This document shows, in pieces, positions 1 to 5,256 of a DNA stretch of 5,256 nucleotides. The notes beneath the pieces were generated by a model. The model did not search any database. It was not told the DNA's origin and was given only the letters and a program-made list of their open reading frames with translations. Numbering within the stretch: position 1 is the stretch's first letter; each line of letters opens with the position of its first letter. This DNA is from Schleiferiaceae bacterium. Its GTDB lineage: Bacteria; Bacteroidota; Bacteroidia; Flavobacteriales; Schleiferiaceae. The translations under genes and the position numbers were made by a program. Location: assembly GCA_030831045.1 (NCBI GenBank), contig JAURMB010000012.1:1-5256 (forward strand). The letters run 5' to 3'.

Positions 1-906
<906 letters not shown>

Positions 907-981
907 TTAACGAGCGGAATTTTGAGCGCACCCGCGGCTCGTTGCACCTTCGTTTCGGCAACCCGAGTTACCTTTAGACCA

Positions 982-1632
982 ATGAATCCCGAGGTTGACG
1001 TGATGCTGGCCGAGGCCACTCGCTGGAGTCCTGAACTGCAGTTCCTTCGGGCGCTGGTGCTGCAAGCTCCGCTCGTCGAAGAGGTCAAGTGGGGCCAGCC
1101 TTGCTACACCCACGAGGGCCGAAACATCGCCATTTTGGGCGGATTTAAAAACTACTTTGTGCTTTCGCTGATGAAGGGCGCGCTAATTCCCGACCCGCAG
1201 GCCCTGCTCAGCAAGCCGGGCGCTAACACGGTCGAAGGCCGATGGATGAAGTTCAGCTCGATGGCTGAGGCCGAGGCGGCGGCACCCTTCGTGCACGAAT
1301 ACCTGCTGGCGGCCATCGAGGCGGAACAGCGCGGACTGCGCGTCGAAAAGCCGGCGAACGAATTTGCGGTCCCGGCCGAGCTCGAAGCAGCGTACGAAGT
1401 GACCCCAGGGCTGCGCGAAGCGTTTGAAGCGCTTACCGTTGGGCGCCAACGGGCCTACCTCATGTTTTTTACGGCCGCCAAGCAGTCTGCGACGGTGTCG
1501 GCGCGCATCGAGAAATTCACCGTCCGCATATTGCGCGGAAAAGGCATGAACGACTGCGTATGCGGGCACAGCCAAAAAATGCCGGGCTGCGACGGGAGCC
1601 ATAAGTTTTATCCAAATTCCCAGTCATGCTAA
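982..1632 (+). CDS. DUF1801 / YdeI (OmdA)-family protein with C-terminal CDGSH-type iron-sulfur motif
   Basis: 216 residues, predicted cytoplasmic with no signal peptide. Residues about 18-115 resemble the DUF1801 (YdhG-like) domain, including VKWGQPCYTHEGRNIAIL (35-52) and the FVLSLMKGALIPD stretch (59-71). Residues about 130-190 resemble the YdeI/OmdA 'bacteriocin-protection' region, ending in KFTVRILRGKGMND. The C-terminus carries C192-x-C194-x2-S197-x3-P201-x-C203-D-G-S-H207, an exact fit to the CDGSH signature, in which three Cys and one His hold a 2Fe-2S cluster. Only this core motif is present, not a whole mitoNEET-type domain. The frame is open from 793, but family similarity begins at MNPEVDVM and the upstream part would overlap katG's start and the palindrome, so ATG 982 is used. 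The next gene starts inside its last codons. The molecular role of the family is not established; a redox or stress role is suggested only by the cluster motif and the divergent katG. Confidence 0.9.
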   Translation: MNPEVDVMLAEATRWSPELQFLRALVLQAPLVEEVKWGQPCYTHEGRNIAILGGFKNYFVLSLMKGALIPDPQALLSKPGANTVEGRWMKFSSMAEAEAAAPFVHEYLLAAIEAEQRGLRVEKPANEFAVPAELEAAYEVTPGLREAFEALTVGRQRAYLMFFTAAKQSATVSARIEKFTVRILRGKGMNDCVCGHSQKMPGCDGSHKFYPNSQSC

Positions 1633-2045
1633 ACGTTTTAAAGTTTGCCGCGCTTTTGGCCCTGGCCCTAACCCTGGGCGGATTCGCCAACGGAATCCTG
1701 ATCAGCCTGAGTCCCCACCTCATTCCGCCGCCCGCAGGGCTGGATTTGACGACGCCCGAGGGCCTGACCGCCGCCGCCCCGCTGATGGAACCGAAGCATT
1801 TTGTGATTCCGTGGTTGGCGCACGCATTGGGCACGTGGGTCGGTGCCTTATTGATTTCGTGGTGGCAGCCCAAGTGGTCGCTTTGGGGAGTACTCGTTGT
1901 GGGCGCGATGTTTTTTGTGGGCGGACTCATGATGGTGCAGATGGTCCCGGCGCCCGGTTGGTTTGTGGTGCTCGACCTGGGGTTAGCGTACTTCCCGATG
2001 GCCTTTTTAGGGCGTTGGGTGGTTGGGCGAATGCGGCGAGATTAG
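1626..2045 (+). CDS. Small four-helix membrane protein, conserved-hypothetical type
   Basis: 139 residues, mostly hydrophobic. Likely membrane segments are residues 5-27, 60-79, 85-106 and 112-131, with a soluble loop at about 28-58 containing SPHLIPPPAGLD and the stretch EPKHFVIPWLAHALGTWVGA entering helix 2. The C-terminus is short and basic (GRWVVGRMRRD), suggesting a cytoplasmic tail. The start ATG lies inside the end of the YdeI-like gene (ATGCTAA, 7-nt overlap), so the two are probably translationally coupled and on one transcript. The general layout resembles small membrane proteins common in Bacteroidota, but I do not recognise a function and see no catalytic motif. It could also be an accessory protein for its upstream partner; nothing in the sequence proves that. 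Confidence 0.85.
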   Translation: MLNVLKFAALLALALTLGGFANGILISLSPHLIPPPAGLDLTTPEGLTAAAPLMEPKHFVIPWLAHALGTWVGALLISWWQPKWSLWGVLVVGAMFFVGGLMMVQMVPAPGWFVVLDLGLAYFPMAFLGRWVVGRMRRD

Positions 2046-2090
2046 CTTCGCGGTTCACGAGGCAAGGGAATTGCACTGGGCGCAGAGCGC

Positions 2091-2216
2091 ACGGGATTTT
2101 TATCGCTTCGCTCAAAAGATCCCGTGGGAGGGATGGCATCAGAACGCGAAACCCGCCGGCGCGATCGCGCCGCCTGGCTTTTTTGCTCCTGCCCGCGTTC
2201 GAGCAAGCTCGACGCG
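2091..2216. repeat. Intergenic run of inverted repeats, possible dispersed element
   Basis: Between the membrane-protein stop (2045) and the tRNA terminator there is no credible gene but dense dyad symmetry. ACGGGAT (2091-2097) pairs with ATCCCGT (2119-2125) around a 21-nt loop that itself begins TTTT and ends AAAAG. CGGCGCGATCGCGCCG (2157-2172) is a perfect 16-bp palindrome, followed 6 nt later by six T. CGCGTTCGAGC (2194-2204) pairs with GCTCGACGCG (2207-2216) with one bulged base, and CGCGTTC recurs at 2213-2219. None has a T-tract directly after the stem, so they are not clear terminators on their own. Such closely spaced hairpins can be a structured RNA, a transcription barrier between convergent units, or a REP-like repeat. 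Copy number cannot be judged from one window. Confidence 0.45.
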
Positions 2217-2225
2217 TTCATTCAC

Positions 2226-2255
2226 AAAAAAACCCGCAGCATATGCTGCGGGTTT
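2226..2255 (-). terminator. Rho-independent terminator of tRNA-Ser
   Basis: AAACCCGCAGC (2230-2240), loop ATAT, GCTGCGGGTTT (2245-2255) form a perfect 26-bp palindrome, an 11-bp stem. On the reverse strand the stem is followed by an unbroken run of seven T (complement of A 2226-2232), the classic intrinsic terminator form, 9 nt after the tRNA CCA end. On the forward strand only TTT follows, so it may also stop the rightward YdeI/membrane-protein transcript, but less efficiently. Confidence 0.9.
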
Positions 2256-2264
2256 CTCAGTTTC

Positions 2265-2354
2265 TGGCGGAGAGAGCGGGATTCGAACCCGCGATACAGT
2301 TTCCCATATACGCACTTTCCAGGCGCGCTCCTTCAACCACTCGGACACCTCTCC
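2265..2354 (-). tRNA. tRNA-Ser (anticodon GGA)
   Basis: Class II tRNA of 90 nt including an encoded CCA (2265-2267). The acceptor stem is GGAGAGG (2354-2348) with TCTCTCC (2275-2269), closing with one G-T pair, and the discriminator base is G, as expected for serine. The anticodon stem CGCGC/GTGCG encloses loop CTGGAAA; the anticodon GGA is at 2318-2320 and reads UCC and UCU. The long variable arm (2293-2310) can form a short stem with a GAAA loop, the hallmark separating Ser from most other tRNAs. The T stem GCGGG/CCCGC with loop TTCGAAT is at 2276-2292. It has its own promoter-like box upstream and a strong terminator just downstream, so it is probably a single-gene transcript. Confidence 0.97.
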
Positions 2355-2368
2355 AGGGTGCGGGCCAA

Positions 2369-2383
2369 AGCCTAAATTAGGCT
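2369..2383. repeat. Palindrome AGCCTAA-A-TTAGGCT in the tRNA-Ser leader
   Basis: Perfect 7-bp arms around one central base, placed between the inferred transcription start of tRNA-Ser (near 2394) and its mature 5' end (2354). In the leader RNA it could fold into AGCCT/AGGCT with a 5-nt loop, 14 nt before the RNase P cleavage site. It may equally be a protein-binding dyad or chance. Confidence 0.4.
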
Positions 2384-2399
2384 GTGGTTTGCAGGGCGG

Positions 2400-2407
2400 C
2401 AAAGATA
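2400..2407 (-). promoter_or_regulatory. Putative -7 box (TATCTTTG) for tRNA-Ser
   Basis: The reverse strand reads TATCTTTG, a full match to the Bacteroidota consensus TAnnTTTG, 45 nt upstream of the tRNA 5' end, implying a leader of about 40 nt. No TTG occurs at 19-21 nt; the nearest upstream is 25 nt away. The position directly before a stand-alone tRNA supports function. Confidence 0.5.
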
Positions 2408-2500
2408 CGCCCAACCGCAGGACTTCGCCGAGCAACCTGACAATATGACGGCCAGCCCAGACGCCGAGAACGAAGGAACATAAATTGCGTTAACGGAAGC

Positions 2501-3085
2501 ATGACATGGAATGCTGAAGACTTCGCGCAGGCCTGGAGCCGCGCTCTGCCCATTGACCAATACCTCGAGGATTTGCTGAAAGGGATTCCGAACGAAGAAG
2601 ATCCGTACGCCAAATACTTAGTTATCAACCAGCAGCGCGTGAAACGTTTAACGCAGCGCCTGCGCCTCGAGCCCGAAACCGAGGTCGCCGCACTTAACGC
2701 CCAACCAGGAACCAAGTGGCTGATTTTGAACGAACACTGGTGTGGGGATGGCGCGCAAATCGTTCCGGTTCAGGCGGCGATTGCTCGAGCCAGCAACGGC
2801 CGCATTGAGGCACGCGTACTGCTGCGCGACCAAAACCTCGAGCTGATGGACCAGTTTCTGACCAATGGGGGGCGCAGCATTCCAAAAACGATTCAACTGA
2901 ATGAAGCGTTTGACGTGACGGCAAGCTGGGGTCCACGGCCCGCTGAGGCCCAAGAGCTTGTTCAGCGGGTCAAGGCCGACCCCGATCGGGCCCATCGGTA
3001 CAGCGAAGATTTGCATAAATGGTACGCCCTAGATCGGCAGCAGGCGGTCCAACGCGAACTCGTGGCCCTATTGGAACGGGCTTAA
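2501..3085 (+). CDS. Thioredoxin-family protein with single-cysteine WCGD site
   Basis: 194 residues, no signal peptide or membrane segment, so probably cytoplasmic. After a helical N-terminal part (about 1-65, with MTWNAEDFAQAW and YAKYLVINQQRVKRL) comes a thioredoxin-like core: strand KWLILNEHW (72-80), active-site position W80-C81-G82-D83, then a helix (AQIVPVQAAIARAS), strand RIEARVLLRDQN (101-112), and GGRSIPKTI (123-131) with Pro129 at the cis-proline position. The second cysteine of CxxC is absent: the motif is WCGDGAQ. This matches a thioredoxin-like family frequent in Bacteroidota, in which the resolving Cys is commonly missing. Classical dithiol exchange is therefore unlikely; a monothiol or non-redox role is possible and the substrate is unknown. 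ATG 2501 begins the family-like N-terminus; a GGAAG lies too close to it to be a good ribosome site. It is followed at once by a promoter-like element, so it may be a single-gene unit. Confidence 0.9.
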   Translation: MTWNAEDFAQAWSRALPIDQYLEDLLKGIPNEEDPYAKYLVINQQRVKRLTQRLRLEPETEVAALNAQPGTKWLILNEHWCGDGAQIVPVQAAIARASNGRIEARVLLRDQNLELMDQFLTNGGRSIPKTIQLNEAFDVTASWGPRPAEAQELVQRVKADPDRAHRYSEDLHKWYALDRQQAVQRELVALLERA

Positions 3086-3116
3086 TTGGGCGACGGAGTT
3101 CAGCGCTGTAATATTG
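3086..3116 (+). promoter_or_regulatory. Putative promoter of the ECF sigma cluster
   Basis: TTG at 3086-3088, immediately after the thioredoxin-like stop codon, a 20-nt spacer and TAATATTG at 3109-3116 fit the Bacteroidota TTG/TAnnTTTG pattern with one mismatch. The start point would be near 3122, about 20 nt before the ATG at 3142. It would drive the small membrane protein, the sigma factor and its membrane partner. Confidence 0.5.
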
Positions 3117-3141
3117 ACGCTGCAACGAGCACTAATGAGGT

Positions 3142-3438
3142 ATGAATCCAAAAATTAACCGCGCCCTCTACGGCGGCTTTTTTGCCCTCGGACTCTACTA
3201 CCTCCTGGTGCAGCGCGATCCCGGAACCGCCATCGCCCAAATCGGCATCGCTTTAGTGTTTGATCCGTTTGACCCGAACCAAGCGTGGGGCGCGCGTCCG
3301 CGCTGGCAAAAGGTTTGGCTGTACACCCACCTGGCAATGATCGCCCTCATTTTTGGAATGTGGATGGGTACCAACGACGCAGCCGACGCAGCCAAGGACG
3401 CCAAACAAGGGTTCTTTGACGGCTGGAACGGCAAGTAA
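3142..3438 (+). CDS. Small membrane protein, first gene of the ECF sigma cluster
   Basis: 98 residues. Hydrophobic segments at about 8-23 and 28-40 are followed by a soluble stretch rich in Pro, Asp and Trp (FDPFDPNQAWGARPRWQKVW, 40-59) and a further membrane helix at about 60-76. The tail (77-98, Asp/Ala/Lys-rich) is polar. The FDPFD...W..RP.WQ pattern resembles small uncharacterised membrane proteins of Bacteroidota; I assign no function. ATG 3142 is preceded by GAGG one base away, too close for a standard ribosome site. Its stop is 2 nt before the GTG of the sigma gene, so it is almost certainly co-transcribed and probably translationally coupled with it. It might be a partner of the sigma system or simply share the operon. 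Confidence 0.85.
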   Translation: MNPKINRALYGGFFALGLYYLLVQRDPGTAIAQIGIALVFDPFDPNQAWGARPRWQKVWLYTHLAMIALIFGMWMGTNDAADAAKDAKQGFFDGWNGK

Positions 3439-3440
3439 GC

Positions 3441-3929
3441 GTGCAAAACCCCGCCACAGAATCGGCTTGGGACCTCATGCAGGCCCACCGAGGGCTGCTC
3501 CACAAGCTAATTCGGCTTTACTGTCCGCGGGGCGAAGAAGCCGACGATGCCTGGAACGAAATTTACCTTCAGGTGCACGGTGCCCTGGGTTCATTTCGGG
3601 GCGATGCTCAGGCCTCGACCTGGTTGTATCGGGTGGCATTGAACACGTTGCTCACGATGCAGCGCAAGGCCTACCGGCGACCCGAAACCGCCCTTTCCGA
3701 ACCCACCGCGGAGCCCGGCCACGACCCTGAAGTCCGAAGCGATGCCGCCGAACGACTTCACCAAGCTTTGGTCCGCCTGCCCGAAGCGGACCGGGCGCTG
3801 ATTGCGCTGCACCTTGAAGGGTTCCGCGCTGAAGAAATTAGCGAAACCCTAGGCATCACCGCCAACCACGTCAACGTCAAAGTTCACCGCATTAAAAAAC
3901 AGCTTCAGCAATGGCTCACGAACCGTTAA
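3441..3929 (+). CDS. ECF-type RNA polymerase sigma factor
   Basis: 162 residues, typical ECF length, cytoplasmic. It directs RNA polymerase to a small set of alternative promoters. Sigma region 2 spans about residues 13-76: HRGLLHKLIRLYCP, the acidic helix EEADDAWNEIYLQVHGAL in the place of the usual DLxQE motif, then FRGDAQASTWLYRVALNTLLTMQRK (52-76). An Ala/Pro/Glu-rich linker (77-103) leads to region 4 (about 104-158): LHQALVRLPEADRALIALHLEGFRAEEISETLGI followed by the recognition helix TANHVNVKVHRIKKQL. The start is GTG at 3441, 2 nt after the preceding stop; no closer in-frame ATG precedes the conserved region except at residue 13, inside it. The gene overlaps the next by 19 nt, the usual sign of a sigma/anti-sigma pair. 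The regulon is unknown. Confidence 0.93.
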   Translation: MQNPATESAWDLMQAHRGLLHKLIRLYCPRGEEADDAWNEIYLQVHGALGSFRGDAQASTWLYRVALNTLLTMQRKAYRRPETALSEPTAEPGHDPEVRSDAAERLHQALVRLPEADRALIALHLEGFRAEEISETLGITANHVNVKVHRIKKQLQQWLTNR

Positions 3930-4525
3930 GCGAATTCGACCTCGAGGCCGCATGGAAGTCGGCCGAACCCCGCTCGGTTTTGACGGAACCACAGCCTCCG
4001 CGGAGTTTTGCGCCGGCACCCTTGGTGCGCAACGCCCTGCGACGCCAGTACGCGGGTATTGCGTTTTCGCTGGTCATCACCGCATTTTATCTCTACGTGC
4101 TCGCCGTGACTCCGTCGTGGATTTTGCGGGGCGGAATCTTGGTGCTCGTCGCGTTTAATGCGGCGGTGACCGTGCGCATGATTCCGCTGGTTCGCCGTCT
4201 TCGGCAGTTGCGCATGGACCAGCCGATCCGGCAGTTTGCCGAGCAGCTTTTGCTGGAATTCCGCGACTGGCATCGCTTTCAAACCTACTGGGCCGGTATC
4301 GCGTTCCCGGTTTCTGCGATGACTGGGTTCTTTTTGGGCGGAACCATTGGCGCCAACGAACCCGACGCGTCGGTGCTGCTGATGAAACCAAAGCTTCTGA
4401 TCACCGGCCTCGGCGTGACCCTCGCGATGATGCCGCTGGTTGTTCGGCTTTCGCGCTGGATGTGGAAGCACAGCTACCAAAAAGACGTTAACCGACTGGA
4501 AGCCTGGCTGAACGACTTGGGCTAA
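3911..4525 (+). CDS. Four-helix membrane protein, probable regulator (anti-sigma) of the ECF factor
   Basis: 204 residues. A cytoplasmic-looking N-terminal part (1-47, with EFDLEAAWKSAEP near the start) precedes likely membrane helices at about 48-66, 71-91, 125-146 and 160-180. The 92-124 stretch between helices 2 and 3 is basic and soluble (RRLRQLRMDQPIRQFAEQ), and the C-terminus (181-204) is polar. There is no H-x3-C-x2-C zinc anti-sigma motif and no FecR domain. The role is inferred from position: it starts 19 nt inside the sigma gene, so the two proteins are made in coupled fashion, and Bacteroidota often encode such membrane proteins with a short 'DLxxxW'-like N-terminus after this type of sigma factor. 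The N-terminal segment would then bind the sigma factor. It could instead be an unrelated membrane protein; binding has to be shown. Confidence 0.85.
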   Translation: MAHEPLSEFDLEAAWKSAEPRSVLTEPQPPRSFAPAPLVRNALRRQYAGIAFSLVITAFYLYVLAVTPSWILRGGILVLVAFNAAVTVRMIPLVRRLRQLRMDQPIRQFAEQLLLEFRDWHRFQTYWAGIAFPVSAMTGFFLGGTIGANEPDASVLLMKPKLLITGLGVTLAMMPLVVRLSRWMWKHSYQKDVNRLEAWLNDLG

Positions 4526-4531
4526 GCCAAC

Positions 4532-4565
4532 TTGATAACATCGGGCTAACATACCCGTAAACTTG
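4532..4565 (+). promoter_or_regulatory. Weak promoter-like element before the TonB-dependent receptor
   Basis: TTG at 4532-4534 and TAAACTTG at 4558-4565 resemble TTG/TAnnTTTG, but the spacer is 23 nt and one fixed -7 base differs. A short CGGG/CCCG dyad (4542-4557) sits in the spacer. The 99-nt gap 4526-4624 shows no terminator, so read-through from the sigma cluster is also possible, as is a promoter recognised by the neighbouring ECF factor, whose sequence cannot be predicted here. Confidence 0.2.
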
Positions 4566-4624
4566 AGGTTAAGCGCTTGCGCGTGCTTTGCACCCTGAAC
4601 GCATCACGCAACGCACCCTAGGCT

Positions 4625-5256
4625 ATGAACCGCATCCTCCTCATTTTCTCGGCTTTACTTATTGCAACCTCCACCGCTTGGGCCCAATCCGCCAAGCTCA
4701 CGGGAACCGTGGTCGACGGCTCAACCGGCGAAACCATGCCGGGGGCGCAGGTGCTGGTCGAAGGAACGTCGCTGACCACCATTACCAATTTTGACGGAGA
4801 ATACAGCCTGAGCCTCGCCCCAGGGACCTACACCGTTGTCGTTAAGTCGTTTGGGTTCGCCAACAAGGCCATCACGGGCGTGACGGTGCGTGCCGCAAGC
4901 GAAACGACGCTGAACATCACCATGGAGCTGTCGAAGGGCGAGTCCCTCGAGGAAGTGACCATCACCGCGTCGGCCGTGCGCGAAAACGTGAACGCCCTGC
5001 TGATCCAGCAAAAGAGCTTGTCGTCGGTGTCTGACGGTATTTCGTCCGAAACCATTCGCCGCACTCCAGACCGCAACACGGGCGACGTGCTCAAGCGCGT
5101 TTCGGGCGCTTCGATTCAAGACAACAAATTCGCCATTGTGCGCGGACTCAACGACCGCTACAACGCGGCCTACCTGAACGGCGCCCCGCTGCCGTCGACC
5201 GAATCGGACCGCAAGGCGTTTGCGTTTGACGTGTTTCCCGCGGCCTTGCTCGACAA
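4625..5256 (+). CDS. TonB-dependent outer-membrane receptor, N-terminal part (cut by window edge)
   Basis: 210 residues are read from ATG 4625 to the window edge with no stop; such receptors usually run to 800-1000 residues. Residues 1-20 are a signal peptide (MNRILLIFSALLIATSTAWA, cut before Gln21). Residues 24-101 form a carboxypeptidase-D regulatory-like beta domain (KLTGTVVDGSTGETMPGAQV, FDGEYSLSLAPGTYTVVV). SLEEVTITA (107-115) is in the place of the short TonB-box-like linker, and from about 120 the plug domain begins, with RRTPDRNTGDVLKRVSGASI and IVRGLNDRYNAAYLNG followed by LPSTESDRKAF. The plug resembles Bacteroidota receptors with the VRGL-DRYN / LNG-LPS pattern. There is no N-terminal secretin/STN domain, which FecA-type signalling receptors carry. 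The ligand cannot be deduced. ATG 4625 gives a complete signal peptide and has no Shine-Dalgarno. It lies 99 nt after the sigma-partner gene. Confidence 0.95.
   Translation, partial: MNRILLIFSALLIATSTAWAQSAKLTGTVVDGSTGETMPGAQVLVEGTSLTTITNFDGEYSLSLAPGTYTVVVKSFGFANKAITGVTVRAASETTLNITMELSKGESLEEVTITASAVRENVNALLIQQKSLSSVSDGISSETIRRTPDRNTGDVLKRVSGASIQDNKFAIVRGLNDRYNAAYLNGAPLPSTESDRKAFAFDVFPAALLD

Noticed and set aside
1517..1930. Reverse ORF of 137 codons
   Set aside because: Lies across the end of the YdeI-like gene and the coupled membrane protein; no domain is visible and the forward frames are better supported.
2125..2156. Possible second, decayed tRNA T-arm (GGGATGGCATC...CGAAACCC)
   Set aside because: There is only faint resemblance to a T-arm, with no acceptor or anticodon stem around it; I cannot support a tRNA remnant.
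2157..2184. Forward-strand terminator (GC palindrome followed by TTTTTT)
   Set aside because: The T-run starts 6 nt after the stem, too far for a standard intrinsic terminator; kept only as an inverted repeat.
2023..2448. Forward ORFs with peptides such as SGIRTRDTVS
   Set aside because: These are typical translations of the antisense strand of a tRNA T-arm plus flanking repeats, not proteins.
3926..4552. Reverse ORF of 208 codons
   Set aside because: Antisense shadow of the four-helix membrane protein gene, which has clear hydrophobic helices and overlaps the sigma gene in the normal way; the reverse peptide is low-complexity and basic.
4588..5119. Forward ORF at 4588-4794 and reverse ORFs at 4721-5119
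   Set aside because: They overlap the TonB-dependent receptor in other frames; the receptor frame has a signal peptide, a carboxypeptidase-D-like domain and a plug domain.

Overview
The window looks like a chromosomal piece of a GC-rich member of the Bacteroidota, probably near Flavobacteriales. Four things point there. There is a TonB-dependent receptor with an N-terminal carboxypeptidase-D-like domain. An ECF sigma factor is paired with a four-helix membrane protein instead of a zinc-binding anti-sigma factor. Several upstream regions carry boxes of the TTG-N(19-21)-TAnnTTTG type. Shine-Dalgarno sequences are weak or absent. The taxonomic call is an inference from gene style, not from a marker gene. 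Genes are densely packed and no mobile element or CRISPR array is visible.

Left part (1-2045): the N-terminal 269 residues of catalase-peroxidase KatG run leftwards off the edge. Divergent from katG are two overlapping rightward genes. The first is a DUF1801/YdeI-type protein ending in a minimal CDGSH iron-sulfur motif; the second is a small four-helix membrane protein. The katG/YdeI gap holds a perfect palindrome that fits the OxyR half-site ATAGnTnnnAnCTAT. It lies just upstream of a TAGGTTTG box on the katG strand, so peroxide control of katG, and possibly of both directions, is a reasonable reading.

Middle (2046-2500): no protein gene is supported. The stretch holds a leftward tRNA-Ser (anticodon GGA, encoded CCA), its promoter-like box, a palindromic leader element, a strong palindromic terminator, and a run of further inverted repeats that may belong to a dispersed element. 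The translated ORFs across this stretch are artefacts of the tRNA and repeats.

Right part (2501-5256): a thioredoxin-fold protein with a single-cysteine WCGD site is followed by a compact cluster, probably transcribed from a promoter at 3086-3116. The cluster encodes a small membrane protein, an ECF sigma factor (GTG start, 2 nt after the previous stop), and a four-helix membrane protein overlapping the sigma gene by 19 nt (likely sigma regulator). After a 99-nt gap comes the first 210 residues of the TonB-dependent receptor, which runs off the right edge. The arrangement suggests membrane-sensed control of transcription next to an outer-membrane transporter, but that the receptor is a target of this sigma factor is only a hypothesis.
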